A stretch of 64,000 nucleotides of DNA from Wurfbainia villosa (GCA_025175895.1 CM045991.1:86601174-86665173), one strand, 5' to 3'; counted from the first letter of the stretch, positions 1 to 11,040 are shown. The notes: a model not told the origin generated them from the letters alone. Numbers and translations are program-made.

Positions 1-227
1 TTCCGATGGTTTGTCCAAAGTCATCTCGGTTGTGAGCCTTTACTTATACTTTCCAAGGGGCCGATAACATGATCTCCTGTGTGACACCACACACCATGTT
101 ATCTACAATGTAAAGTATGAGACAATATTGCATAACCATAAAAATATGCAAACAATGATCATGTGATTCTTATTTCAAAATAAAGATGTTCATACAAAAG
201 ATAGACTTTTCAGTATACATCCCTACA
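1..227 (-). mobile_element. Alpha copia LTR, 5' end, cut by window edge
   Basis: This is the reverse complement of the first 227 bases of the alpha LTR. It matches the plus-strand alpha LTR that starts at 12258, including the TGTAGGGATG terminus, which lies here at 218-227. The terminus abuts beta copia gag sequence at 228, so this copy was inserted into the beta element. Whether it is a full element or a solo LTR cannot be seen, because the rest lies before the window. Confidence 0.85.
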
Positions 228-777
228 TAATGATGGCAAGTGCCCTTTTGAGCTGGTTCTGCCTTTTTAGCCTTTTTCTTCCCCTTTTGCTATTCCTTTG
301 ACTTCCTCTTAGAACCTTTCTTCGAGGAATCAACTTATAGCACCGTCCCGTGCTCATGCTTCACAAAAGACTCCACAGTCTTCAGCATGTTTGAACAGTA
401 CCACAGATGAACCTTCTTGCATCTCAGAGGTGAAGAGGTGCTTGGAGACTTCGAACCTTTCGAATCTCACTTGCTCATCAACCAACTCATAAAGATGAAA
501 GACTATGGTATGAGCATCCATATGCTCATGCTACTTCCATAACTCTGGTACCATCGTGGCTAGCATGATGCAACTCGCCATTTCAGAATCAGTCACATGT
601 TTCTGATAGGCCAATAATTGGTCCAGAGTTTCATTGTCGGGCGGAAAGAGGCGCTTCGAGGACATTTGCAAGCTTTTCAACCTTGAGAGCAATTCTCAAG
701 TTTCTAAGCCAGTCCAAGAAGTTCGGCCTAGTCAATTTATTCGAATCCAAAATGGAACGCAAATTCAAAGACATCAT
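228..777 (-). pseudogene. Beta copia gag remnant, copy A
   Basis: Read on the minus strand from an ATG at 777, this matches the better preserved beta Gag at 54165-54425. That Gag has the N-terminal copia type with an LRSILDSNKLTG-like start and a later zinc knuckle. Here the frame is broken by short indels and stops. The alpha LTR at 1-227 cuts into the zinc-knuckle region: the CHH... remnant begins right at 228. Gag would package element RNA in the cytoplasm. This copy is dead. Confidence 0.7.
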
Positions 778-956
778 GATTAATAGATTAACTTAGAAAT
801 ACAAAACTAGCATATATGAGAATGGTGATTTAAAATGCATCAATATACATTCATAAATCTCATTCATTTTTTGAATTTAAAAAACCCCAAAATCACTTCG
901 AGAGATCATAGGTCCATCTCTGAATGGGCTGATATCCATCATAGATATTAACAACC

Positions 957-1368
957 TTGGAGAGAGTCCAACAAGTCATTCATAGCTATGATGGTAGGTA
1001 TCAAATATACCGATTGCATATCACATATATGCAACTATCACAATGTGCTATCAACTAATTGAATGTTCAAACATACATCGGGTTGTTAACACATTAACAA
1101 GTATGCATCATATGCATAGCACCCAACTTCATCTCCCTTCACATCGACCTTGGAGAGAGTCCAACAAGTCGATGCTCCAGGTTAAAGTCAACCCATTAAT
1201 CAAGACATAGTTTTAATTTGGTTAGAGTACATTCGACCAATTAGCCCGGCTTGGAGAGAGTCCAACAACCAAAGATAACAATTGACCTCTAACTCTTACC
1301 ATATTAGTATTAAACTATTCCATGGTTTGAACATGTTCGGATTCGAGCCAGGCTTGGAGAGTGTCCAA
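957..1368 (-). repeat. Four direct copies of a leader stem-loop
   Basis: The 15-base motif TTGGAGAGAGTCCAA occurs at 957-971, 1150-1164 and 1251-1265, with a one-base variant at 1354-1368. Each copy folds as TTGGA / loop / TCCAA. The same four copies recur in copy B at 54592, 54785, 54886 and 54989. The intervening sequence is unrelated, so this is a dispersed structural motif in the RNA leader and not a simple tandem repeat. Confidence 0.75.
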
Positions 1369-1611
1369 CAACCCAAACAAGAAACGGAACTCTGGTTCTA
1401 ACCATATTAATGGAAGGTGTAGGCTTTAATATTGAGTAAGGGTTTTTATGTCTCATCCTCTTAGCATGTAAATAACTATTATCTATATGGCATGACATAC
1501 ATGACATACATCTACATGTAACGACATACATGACATAATGATATGCATCTAATGCAATTACATGACATACAATTATGACATGTACAAAATTTCCTTATAT
1601 GTCATAACTAT

Positions 1612-1990
1612 TTATGGAAATAAAATATGTTTGAGATTTGATTCTCCAAATCAAATCATGATTAAAGTAGGAAACAAATTTCCAAATATAATCACATATT
1701 TTATGTGTGGAAAGTGTTGATTAAGGAAAGTCAATTTAGGAAACGAATTTCCTAAATCATCAAAACTAGTTATGGAAATAAAATATTTTAAGATTTGATT
1801 TCCCAAATCAAATCATGATTAAATTAGGAAACAAATTTCTAAATTTAATCAAATATTTTATTTATAAAAAATATTAATTTCCATAAATACTTCTAACTTT
1901 CCAAAAGTAGAAGATTTCCATAAATACTTCTAGACTTTACAAAATTAAAAAATTTCAATAAATACTTCTAACTTTCCAAAAGTAGAAAAT
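1612..1990. repeat. AT-rich duplicated blocks in beta leader
   Basis: A block of about 100 bases containing ATGGAAATAAAATAT and CAAATCAAATCATGATTAAA appears near 1612-1715 and again near 1774-1870. It is followed by three shorter repeats around CCATAAATACTTCTA. The same arrangement is in copy B near 55240-55630, so the duplication predates both insertions. Confidence 0.7.
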
Positions 1991-2050
1991 TTCTATAAAT
2001 ACCATTATGACTATTACAAAATAATTTTATGATTATGTCGAAACACAACC

Positions 2051-2065
2051 TGGCTCTGATACCAC
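2051..2065 (-). other. Beta copia primer-binding site (tRNA-iMet type)
   Basis: On the minus strand this reads GTGGTATCAGAGCCA, the usual copia primer site complementary to the 3' end of initiator tRNA-Met. It directly abuts the LTR terminus at 2066. It fixes the element's orientation as minus and identifies the LTR at 2066-4449 as the 5' LTR. Confidence 0.85.
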
Positions 2066-2141
2066 TGTTGGGTTTTCGGCACCGCGGCGAGTGTGTGTTC
2101 GAACATGTTTCATAAACATGTGCACAACGGAAGAAATAAAA

Positions 2142-2295
2142 AACAACCCGGTGCACGAAGCTCCCGCCACGTGGGGTACCGGAGAAGGAATCCATTGTAC
2201 GCAGGCTTACCTTGCTTTTTTTGCAAGAGGCTGTTTCCAGGATTTGAACCTGTGACCTCTTGGTCACAAGACAACAACTTTACCGTTGTGCCAAG
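2142..2295 (-). mobile_element. Au-type SINE inserted in the beta LTR
   Basis: On the minus strand this reads from CCTTGGCACAACGGTAAAG, the tRNA-like A-box region, through a B box GGTTCAAATCC and the phrase AACAGCCTCTTGCA. It ends at GGGAGCTTCGTGCACCGGG followed by a T-rich tail. That layout matches the plant Au SINE as I know it. The body is flanked by a 20-base duplication with one mismatch (2122-2141 and 2296-2315). The two LTRs of copy B lack it, so this is a clean, polymorphic insertion. Confidence 0.9.
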
Positions 2296-3052
2296 GCACA
2301 ACGAAAGAAATAAAAATAATAAATCTAATTTATTACAACACACACACCACACACATGCACAGTACAACATGTGTAGATATAACCGTAGTTTTAAATTTTA
2401 CAATAAAAGGAAATTTATTCTACGTATACCTGACGTTTCACGTGTAGCGGGAAAGACATCAACCGGAGCGATCCTCGCTAGAATCGCCTCTATCCGTATC
2501 GACGCCGAGTATCTTCGGGATGACTTCACAAAGTCACGAGCCTCATCTTCATACTAGTCACTAGCCTCGTGTCGAAGACGATGTGATCGAGAGAGGATCA
2601 CAATCCGAATCAAAATTCGGATTCAAAATGAGTCCTCAAAAACTAGCTTCTCGGGAGAGGTATTCGTCAACCGTTTGACGAATTCTTCGTCCTCCACCTA
2701 TGAGGATTACTGGAGATCGAATACCCGACAAAGTAGCCACTTTCGGAGCTCCAAACGTCATCCAAATGATGCTCCGACACGAAGGAAACAAGCTGTCCAG
2801 AAAACTGGACAGCTTGGTGGAGGAATTAGCGCAGGCCAAAGGGAAGAGGGCCAGCAAGTCCTTGGTCACCGGAGCCAAGGAGGATCACCGGAGGGTCGCC
2901 AGAGGATTGCCGGATGAAGCTTGGACGCTGACAACAACTTGGCCGGTGGCACAAGGGGTGGGCGGCGGCTAGGGTATGGGCGCCGACCACAAGAGGAGAA
3001 AAGGGAGGGGGCGGCAAGATTAGATTAGGGCTTTCACAAAACCCTTAAGCCC

Positions 3053-3063
3053 TATTTTATAGA
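3053..3063 (-). promoter_or_regulatory. TATA box of beta LTR, copy A
   Basis: The minus strand reads CTATAAAATAG inside the LTR. The same box is present in both LTRs of copy B near 49351 and 56493. It is the probable RNA polymerase II promoter of the element. Confidence 0.6.
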
Positions 3064-4449
3064 GAACAAATTCTCCTAATGGTTATTGGTTCATAACCAA
3101 AACCCGTTAACCCGCTCCATTAATTTAAGTTAAAATAAACCAAACCGATTTGGTCTATTTTAAGTTAAAACGAACCGAACCAACTTTGGTTCATTCGTTT
3201 AAAACAAACCAAACCCCTTTGGTTTATTCTCCACCATTAGATTAGAACCAAACCAATCTGGTTCATCCATCATGTCTTCATAAGATACGGCCCATCCACG
3301 CTTCCATTGCGACTGAAACGATTTCATGCTCGCTCCTTGTTTGGTCCAACCAAACCTAGTTTCTCTCGGTCTGAGAATCTCATTCTCAAGCTCGTTTTAA
3401 ATCCTTCGGATTACGCTCATTGTGCGTGTGACCAAATAGATTCTCTTTTTATGTTGGCCATATATAATTAACCATTAATTATAGAACGATCATGAGTGGC
3501 ACCTAGTAGTACATCATGATCCCCAATTAATCGAAAAGATCAACGGTTGATCCAGAACTATTTCTAAAACCCTTCAGTAGCTACAATGAATCGTGCCCCA
3601 TTCCCTTCACTCATCTTATACCCACTTGGTTCAGGACATGGTCTATAGTGTCAGTCCTCACGAGGTTGACTACGTCACACCTAGCCCAAGTATCATTTCC
3701 TCGTCCTACAGATTCTAGTTACTGCACATGTATCCAAGAGTACCTTACTCTAAACATGTAATGCTTTGGCCAAAGACTTTAGTAACAATCTGACGAGAGG
3801 CCATGGGTATACATCTCCTCGCAAGGAGTGGTGAATCCTTTTTAGGCTTTTCAAACACCTTCGATCACTTCGACTTATACCCAATCATCCCGAGTCCACA
3901 TCTCCTCAGAGATTCTTGCTTAAGATGTCAAAGCATAAGTTTTCATGATCAAGATGACTTGAATACCGCAAGTTAAAGGAACATCGCACTTAAGCTGCAG
4001 TAAGAACTTCATTGACATATCTATATATGCAGAGAACCATATGAAGTCTTACGGCTGGTCACTCCAATGAACTAGTTACCATAACTAGCATCCACGATTA
4101 ACTCCGGACATCACAATGTCTCTAGCCAGTGAGAATCAGCTGCTTGGATACACCAAGGAGTATACCTCGTGCTAGTCTCGACAGATTTGATGGTGTCCTA
4201 ATCCATCAATTCATCGACTAGGGATAATTTCGATATATCTCAATTACACATGTAGAGTTACTCACTAGTTGTGATCCAATCACAAATTCTCTCATGCTGT
4301 GAATCGTATCATGGACATTCAGTAAATGAGTTTAAGATCTAATCAAATATATGAGAACATGTATACTCAAATAGTGAATCTTCATTTATCATATAAATGG
4401 TTCAAACATAAGGCGATTGCCTTAGGACATCTCTCATATATTACTAACA

Positions 4450-4602
4450 GTTAAACATTGAAACATTCGATGGGCTTGACTGCACTAACAAATACCACTT
4501 TCTAAATCTAGTTAACATGCTAAATATGGAACAATACCTTTTTAAAATTTCATAGCACTGAGGTTTGCTTGAGGACAAGCAAAGATCTAAGTCTGGGGGA
4601 AT
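4450..4602 (+). mobile_element. Gypsy internal 3' end with polypurine tract
   Basis: This matches 25740-25817, the 3' part of the gypsy internal region, and then runs through CTTGAGGACAAGCAAAGATC to a polypurine tract GTCTGGGGGA immediately before the LTR at 4603. Internal 3' sequence followed by an LTR that is itself followed by a primer site means this LTR is shared between two tandem gypsy units. Confidence 0.8.
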
Positions 4603-6097
4603 TGATCTGAGCAAAACATATAGGATTTTAGGAGTAGTTTTCGCTCACATCTCATTTCATTTTATATTTGTTTCATGCATATTTTACTTTGTTTTGCATG
4701 CATTTCCTATTTTCTAGTTTGGAGATCTACTTTTGGTATTTTATGTGTAGGGCAACATTTTTGGAGCAAAAATGGAGCAATTTTGTGGAGCACGAACCTT
4801 AGGAAAGACGCACTGGTCATGTCCCTAGACTTGGGCATGTTTCCGAAGGGAAACGGATCGAAATGGAGGCTCTAGCAAAAGACACGGTCGTGCTTTTTTT
4901 TTCAGCTCAATTTCTAGCCAAGATTTCATCTGTTTTCTAGCCTTGCACACGGCCAAGCCGTGTGAAATTCACATGCCCATGTGGCGGCACCGTGAATTCA
5001 AGGAAATAGGATTTTTTCAAGTATTTATGGAAAGTCAGAGCCGCCTCTATATATAGGAAACTCATCTAAGAGGCGAGGGATCACGAGGGATCCCCCCTAG
5101 GGCTCCCAAACCCTAGGGAGGAGGTAGGACGGTCGGAACAATACTTCGAACCCCTAAAAAGCTTCAAAGACTAGCAACGGGGAGGAAGGAAGCAGCTCGA
5201 GATCCAAGTTCTGCACCTCAACACAAGAGAGAAGGGCCTCAATGCATTGTAATCTATATTCTTTCCATGCTTTATCTTGTATATTTGAATTTGACAATGC
5301 CTTGTGATTCCTTTCTCATATTCATGGAGTAGATTCTCTGATTCTAGGACTAGGGAGTAGTTTGTGTTGAGTTAGAACATGTTGGTTCAAATATCTTTTC
5401 GTTCTTGAATCTATATTTTCAATTGGTGTTTGGTTTAGATCTATGGCCATTGTTTTAGTTTTCTAGTCACTATGCTTAGCCATACGAGGGGTGATAGCCC
5501 TTGTATCAAAGATTTAGGGAAATTAAAGAGGAACCTAGGGGTTGGCCTCATCGCCGATAACTGTGGGTAGAAGGATGCGATAGATTAGGAAACACACCTT
5601 GTTTTCGATTCATCGCAGGGATCGATTTGGCATCCTCGTACCGACTATCCCGTCCTAAAGCCTGGGGTTGACCTGGTATGGCAGAGGTAGCTTCCGATAG
5701 ATGCAAAGGCTCATCGGGGGAGTGTATGATGTCCTTTCCACAAAATCGTAGATAGAAACCTAGACAAACCCAATTAACAATGTGTTCTACAACACACAAA
5801 CGAAACCAAAATCCTAGAATCCATCTAAAGACTCGTAGCAACCCTTCTCTTCCTCCGTGTGACACCGTACTAAAGTTAGGACTACCGACAACCCTCCTAA
5901 TCACAACCCTTAGAATCAAGTTCCAAACAAAAATGTCCACCAAATAGATTACTATTCTAATCTCAGTCCCTGTGGGATCGATAATCTATATTATTATTTG
6001 ACGACACCCGTGCACTTGCGAGCGTTGAGCGTGAGCGCGTGCTTCGAGTCCTCAACGGTCTCCGTCGTGATATTTGAGGTCGCGTTCACGTGCATCA
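4603..6097 (+). mobile_element. Gypsy LTR, left copy (complete)
   Basis: The LTR runs from TGATCTGAGC to GTGCATCA and is 1495 bases long. It is followed at once by the gypsy primer site. It contains a TATA box at 5048 and palindromic CACACGGCC / GCCGTGTG segments near 4945-4965. It matches 25818-27208 across its length except for the first ~105 bases. No convincing coding sequence is present. Confidence 0.88.
5048..5055 (+). promoter_or_regulatory. TATA box of gypsy LTR
   Basis: TATATATA occurs in the context CCTCTATATATAGGAAAC. The same box is conserved in the right-hand LTR near 26158. It is the probable start region of element transcription. Confidence 0.6.
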
Positions 6098-6256
6098 AGT
6101 TTTTGGCGCCGTTATCGGGGACTGATTGATTCGACATCGAATCGAAAGTGGATAATTGGATCGGACCTAGGCTAGATTTACTTTTCTTGTTTTATTTTAT
6201 TACAGTTTTGTTTATTCAGTTGCTCTTTCCTTATTTACAATTTCCTGCATATAACG
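6098..6256 (+). other. Gypsy primer-binding site and short leader
   Basis: At 6104-6121 lies TGGCGCCGTTATCGGGGA, the primer site typical of plant Tat/Athila gypsy elements. One substitution separates it from the common TGGCGCCGTTGCCGGGG form. A short leader runs from here to a candidate ATG at 6257. Confidence 0.85.
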
Positions 6257-6425
6257 ATGCATGCTTTTCCTCATGATTTTGGTCAATTTAATGCTGTGAG
6301 TTTTGGTAACATTTATTTTGAGCATTGTGGTGAAACATAGCATACCATAAACGATTGTCCGAATATATTTGAACCTTCACAATTTGAACAAGATGATGTC
6401 ATCTACAATTACAACTAGTGGCCAC
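6257..6425 (+). pseudogene. Gypsy gag-like ORF, 5' part
   Basis: The frame opened by ATG 6257 encodes a zinc-knuckle-like stretch with the CGE-x-HTINDCP pattern. The first cysteine is replaced and a TAG lies inside the knuckle. The frame is cut by gamma element N at 6426. Removing N with one copy of its duplication puts this frame exactly in phase with the frame that resumes at 23244. The Athila/Tat Gag affiliation is an inference from the primer site and the downstream coiled coil. Confidence 0.65.
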
Positions 6426-6929
6426 TGTTGGTGCAATCGGCCCAGGTCACTATTGACTGGACTCGAGTTTAACTCGAATTGTATTTTGATGTTAGACAAA
6501 ACATATGACATGGGATTTTCATGGGAAGTCCAACAAGGGTTGGCCATGTAAGTCCAAGTGTGTAGACTTGGCGGTGAAAGTCGAACATGGGTTGGCATTT
6601 GGGAAGTCTTGAGGACTTGGCAAGTCACTAGTCTTGTAGGCTCGGGGTCTTTGAGTCGGTGAAGGATGGCATTGTGAAGTCATGCTCTTGGTGCATCCGA
6701 GGGATCGCCGAACGGGGAGCAAATGGAGTGAGACCCAAGGTAAGCAGACTTCGAGGGCAAGAGACGCGAAGGATGGCATTACGAAGTCGTGCGCTTGGTG
6801 CATCTGAGGGACGTAGGCCGAGGGAAGAAAGCTTCGGTGGGGAACTCCATGAGAAATGAGGTTGACTTGGTGAAGTAGATAAGACTGAGTGTCGGATGCT
6901 CAAATAACTTGGTGTTTGAGGTTTTATCA

Positions 6930-7270
6930 GACATCAGTCGACTGATATAGGTGCTAGTCGATTGATCTAGGATGATGGATTCAATCGGTGTTCGGATGAT
7001 TAGGTTTTAGCCGAACAGTCGACTGCCAAGGATTGACAGTCAACTGTCGACACCATCAGTCGACTGTCATGGGATGGCAGTCGACTTATCAGGATGAATT
7101 CAAACATAGAATGTTTTCCAGTCGAGTGATCGCGTCGACCACTCGACTGATGGGATCATCAATCGACTAATGATGGATTTGTTGGAATTTGGTCATCATG
7201 GATCAAGTCATTGTAAGACAACGACAACAGGACCAGTCAATTGATGGTCACGATCAATCGACTGATGGGC
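6930..7270. promoter_or_regulatory. CAGTCGACTG palindrome cluster upstream of N LTR TATA
   Basis: Perfect copies of the 10-base palindrome CAGTCGACTG, and many one- or two-base variants such as CAGTCGAGTG and CAATCGACTG, recur across this 340-base stretch. They end about 25 bases before the TATA box. The same arrangement is found in the LTRs of P and M2, so it is a family feature. A dimeric DNA-binding protein is a plausible reader, but this is inference. Confidence 0.6.
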
Positions 7271-7292
7271 GCAGAATTAGCTCGATGCAGGT

Positions 7293-7299
7293 TATAAAT
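7293..7299 (+). promoter_or_regulatory. TATA box of N 5' LTR
   Basis: TATAAAT occurs in the context CAGGTTATAAATGAAGCTCGAGATGG. P has TATATATGG at the corresponding position (35198). Confidence 0.6.
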
Positions 7300-7760
7300 G
7301 AAGCTCGAGATGGAGGATTTCGCTAAGAATTTTGGGGAGATTTTGGAGGAGAATTGCTGTTGCATTTCAGTCCTTCAAGAGTAAACCAAAGCAAGTAACA
7401 AGCAAGAGTTGAAAGTCATTTGTTGTAAAGTGTTCTTTACGTATTTCATTTGTGTTCTTTGTATTTGCTTGTATATTTTGTATTACTTGTTGTAATTTCT
7501 TGTATGAGATTTCTCCATCTCTGACGTATTATCGAGAAGGAGTTGTTACGTTGAGCTCACCCCGTGGAGTAGGAACCCTAAGGTTCCGAACCACATATAT
7601 TGTGTGTTGTCTCTTTTATTCTTGTTGTGTTTTCATTATTGTATATTCCACTGTGCTAACGAGAATTGTAGACAAGTGACACGCGACGAACGAACAACTT
7701 CCATCATACATGCGATTTGGGCTATTCACCCCCCTCTAGCTGGCCACCGATCTTCCAACA

Positions 7761-7774
7761 AGTGGTATCAAAGC
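7761..7774 (+). other. N primer-binding site
   Basis: AGTGGTATCAAAGC directly follows the LTR end. It is the copia-type initiator tRNA-Met site with one change from the AGTGGTATCAGAGC seen in P. This ties the gag-only family to a copia ancestor. Confidence 0.8.
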
Positions 7775-7817
7775 AAGGAGCTTATCGCGGACTAATCACC
7801 AACATAAGCACGATAAG

Positions 7818-9418
7818 ATGACCAGCATAAACATCCATCAATCGAAATTCGATGGAGTCTTTTCTTGGTGGAAGAAAAGGATGGAGGTATACTTCGAAAT
7901 CGATTTCGATTTAATGCTAATTTTAGAAAATGGTTTCAAAATGTCTAGGGATGAAGCAAATAGGCAAATTGAAAAGACAAGATGGAACAAGGACCAAATC
8001 AAGGATTTCAAGACAAATCTCAAGGTAATCAAATTGCTAAGTGATTTGATTCCTAACCATATTTGGTCTAGATTAGGTAATTATAGGGATGCTAAGGACC
8101 TATGGGACAAGGTGGTCAAATTTCATGAAGAGCCCACATTGGTCCATGATAAGGAAGAAGAGGAGTGTTCCTCTCACACTCAAGAGGAAGCCGAAGTAGA
8201 ATGTCCATCAACATCCGTATCTGAGGATGTTGAAGAATCGACATCAACATTCGAAGATGTGGATGACTTGGAGGAAACCTCCACCTCTAGCATTGAGGGG
8301 GAGGAGAGGCAATCTTCTATCCCGGAGCAAGAACGAGAAGAAGTATCTACATCCGGGAGAGATGAAGATCTAGAGGCTTTCACCTCCCTAGGTAAATCAT
8401 GCATTGTAATTAAATATAAAAAACACATCATATGCTTTGAGTGTAGGGAAATCGGGCATTACAAGAGCAAATGGCCAAAATTGGCTAAGAAGAAGGATAC
8501 CGGCACCAAAAGTCAAAGGATACCGGAGTCCTCGCTAAAAAGAGCAAAGAGCACATTGTGTGCTTCAAATGCAACCAAAGAGGAAACTACCGAAGCCATT
8601 GCCCTAGGGGGAGGAAGAAGGGGCAAGAAGGGGCATCTCATGTAGGGGGAGCTTCCAAAGCTAACCCTACGATAAATTTAATTAATACACCTTCTAGGTC
8701 TAGGACTAAGAATCATGCTAGAAATTATTTTAATTCACTTTCTATTATTAATGAAAAGCATCCTAATAGGAACAAATATTTTTGTTTAGGTGCCAAGCAT
8801 GTAAACTTACCTAAGGACAAACCTAGACACCATAACTCTAGACCAATTCTACCTAGGGAGTCTATTAGGAGAATTGAAGAAAATTTAGATATTAACCCCA
8901 AGAAGTCTAGGTATATGCCTAGGAAAAGTCATTCCCAAAAGATAAATGAAAAATCAAATTTGAGAAAATTAGAATTAGAGAACCGAGCCTTGAGGTCAAG
9001 GCTTGAAAAATTAGAAAAGACCGTAAAAATTATGAAAAACACAATTATGGGGTCAAAGGATCAAAATCTAAGACCTAGGAGACAAGAACCGATTAAGGTC
9101 AAGAAAGGTTTGGGTCACAAACCTAAGTCCTATCACAATGTTCCATTTGATTATGGAACTAAATCTAGGTCTAGCAAAACCAAGGTTAATAGGGAAGTCA
9201 TCCCTAAGACTAACCATGGTGTTTATCTAGTGGCTAAAAATTCAAAGAAATCCAAGGTAGCCACTAAGAATGTCAAAGGGGGAGTTACCTCTAGAGTTGA
9301 CCTAGGAAAGACCCAATTGACTAAGGCTTCAAAGCCAAAAAGGGTCATTAGGAAGTTATCTAGGGAAGTTATCCCTAGTGAATACCTAGTTAACCCAAGG
9401 AGCTTCAATAGGTATTGA
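7818..9418 (+). pseudogene. Gamma Gag of element N (frameshifted)
   Basis: The frame from ATG 7818 encodes an N-terminal copia-type Gag domain (about residues 1-105), an acidic serine-rich linker and a first zinc knuckle CFECREIGHYKSKW, whose last cysteine has become tryptophan. A one-base frameshift near 8530-8560 moves the reading to a second frame. That frame has a second knuckle, CFKCNQRGNYRSHC (histidine lost), a coiled coil near 8960-9040 and a basic tail with repeated REVIP motifs, ending at TGA 9416-9418. Gag forms the particle around element RNA. The frameshift and both broken knuckles make this copy inactive. No pol follows. Confidence 0.85.
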
Positions 9419-11040
9419 GTTCCTAGGAGCGTGATCGATTCATGCTAGATGGGTTAGGGTGTGTCAACCCTAAGTGGATGGGTAGTTAACCTAACCATGG
9501 TGAGTTGACACTTTAGGATGTGCCAATGTGTTTTGAGAAGTTAAAAATTGATTAAAATTTGCACTTTATGTTTAGAGGTCATGGTGTGCCATTTTGAGTT
9601 TTTGGCACACTAGGGAAATGGGTTGTCTCATGGCAAAATGGACTCAATTACATCAAATGGCAATTAATACTAAAATCTAGGTATTTATACCTTTATCTTT
9701 TACTTGCCATGATTTACTTGTCATATGTCATGACATGACATCATATTTACTTTTATAATGTAAAATGTCATGATCATATTTAGGGTTATTTATATATGTC
9801 ATGTATGCTTAAGTATGTATCACATGTCATGACATCATGATTTTGGCACATGCTTATTCATGTTATCAATTATGTCATAATCATCATTCATGCATAAATA
9901 AAATGGATTTAAGGACTATGGCATGATTTGAAGTCTCATGCATAAGAGAGTCAAATAGTGTTGCCTAGTAAATTGCATGAGACCCAAAATGAACAAAGCC
10001 CACATTTCACTAAAATACTTGACTTGTGTGTATTTCACACATTTAGATACAAGTGAGATGTTTAGGAAAATGAATTTAAAGGTTTTAAAAACATTTCAAA
10101 AACTTTTTGAAAAATCTTGGTGAAGTCTATCTTTTGATAGCAATCACCATTGAATGAGGTGATATAAAGATGGCTCAAATATTGAAGATTTTCTCATCTT
10201 TTGAACTTTGTATCAATCTCACTATTTTTTGGGTAAAATAATTTTTAAATATTTTTCACCCATATTGATTGTTATAAGTATTATGCATATGAATTTTCAT
10301 TAATTTTCACCGAAGTATAATTACTTATGAATTTTTGAAAACCTATTCTGATAACTGAAATTCAGATTTTTTAGTTACCAGTCGACTGCCGCTCAATGGC
10401 AGTTGACTGATGAGAATAGCATTCGACTGATCTCTATCAAAGTCGGCTGCTAGGCTGATTTCGGGTGAACAATGATTGTTAGCCCCATGTTCAGCTATGT
10501 TTTGGTTCCCTAATGACTCCTAACCCTAGGACATGCTTTAGAGAGAATTAGAAAGGGTGAAAATTCATTGGATATGGATTAGGAGATTTGTTTAGGGTAT
10601 ATATCAATTTTAAGGTGTGTGAGAGTTCATTGTTGAACTTTGCCTTAATCTTGATCGTTTAGTGTTCCTATTGGCTTAGGGACTCTCCAAGGACATTGTT
10701 GGTGCAATGGTCAAGGGGGAGTAAGCCTTTAGGGGGAGGTATCCATCATTAGAAGATGGATGTGTATTTTTCCTCATGGGAGGAAAATTTGGGGATTGCC
10801 TCTCTTAAGTGATATGGGACTTATCACAAGAAAGATTGAAGGCATGTGTTTTCCTCCAAGAGAGAGATTGTAAGATCTCATTGGGATATGAGACAATCAT
10901 ACCCTTAGGGAGGACCTTTTTGATGTATGTCAAAAAGGGGGAGAAGTTACCAATTAGGGTTAGTTGGATTCTCATTGGGATGTGAGAATTGCCAATTTGG
11001 GTTAATTAGAAGACTTGAGTTTGAGGTTTTGTCAAACATC
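9419..11040 (+). other. N internal non-coding region (no pol, no ORFX)
   Basis: About 1.6 kb separates the Gag stop from the polypurine tract. No open frame resembling protease, integrase, reverse transcriptase or RNase H is present. It contains ATGTCATGACAT palindromes at 9721-9841, a conserved double hairpin at 10119-10216 and a further CAGTCGACTG group at 10378-10440. Compared with P it lacks the roughly 2.2-kb block that carries ORFX. Confidence 0.75.
10119..10216 (+). other. Conserved double hairpin of gamma elements (N)
   Basis: The first hairpin, 10119-10148, pairs GGTGA with TCACC around an inner CTATC-TTTT-GATAG stem. The second, about 10160-10216, pairs GATATAAAG with CTTTGTATC around smaller inner pairings. 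The 30 bases of hairpin 1 are identical in N, P and M2 and differ by one base in M1, although the surrounding sequence has diverged. This suggests an RNA signal; the function is not known. Confidence 0.7.

Larger units (their letters stand above)
778..2050 (-). other. Beta copia 5' leader, copy A (non-coding)
   Basis: This long AT-rich leader lies between the primer site and the gag start and is collinear with 54426-55685 in copy B. It holds four copies of a short stem-loop, a CATGACATACATG-rich stretch near 1485-1580 and duplicated AT-rich blocks near 1612-1990. I see no credible gene in it. Confidence 0.75.
2066..4449 (-). mobile_element. Beta copia 5' LTR, copy A
   Basis: On the minus strand this LTR begins TGTTAGTAATATATGAG and ends CCCAACA. 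It is 2384 bases long against about 2195 in copy B. Most of the excess is a SINE plus its target duplication at 2122-2315. The minus-strand TATA box lies near 3053. To the right is gypsy internal sequence, so the beta element inserted there; the candidate duplication is GTTAA at 4450, but the other end is outside the window. Confidence 0.88.
6426..7760 (+). mobile_element. Gamma element N, 5' LTR
   Basis: The LTR begins TGTTGGTGCAATCGGCCCAGG, ends CTTCCAACA and is 1335 bases long. It is flanked on the left by GCCAC (6421-6425), repeated with one change (ACCAC) after the 3' end at 23239-23243. U3 carries AAGTCCAAC / TTGGC minisatellite repeats and, between about 6930 and 7270, many copies of or variants on CAGTCGACTG. 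A TATA box follows at 7293. The sequence downstream of the TATA box matches the equivalent regions of P and M2. Confidence 0.88.

Noticed and set aside
2225..2300. Minus-strand tRNA-like sequence with A and B boxes
   Set aside because: The boxes belong to the Au SINE head; there is no acceptor stem or complete cloverleaf, and the 20-base duplication spans the whole SINE.
2093..2557. 154-codon plus-strand open frame
   Set aside because: It runs through the SINE and LTR ends, antisense to the element, with no family resemblance.
5548..5943. 131-codon minus-strand frame in the gypsy LTR
   Set aside because: The equivalent region of the right LTR (26864-27055) keeps only part of it, and it is antisense to the element.
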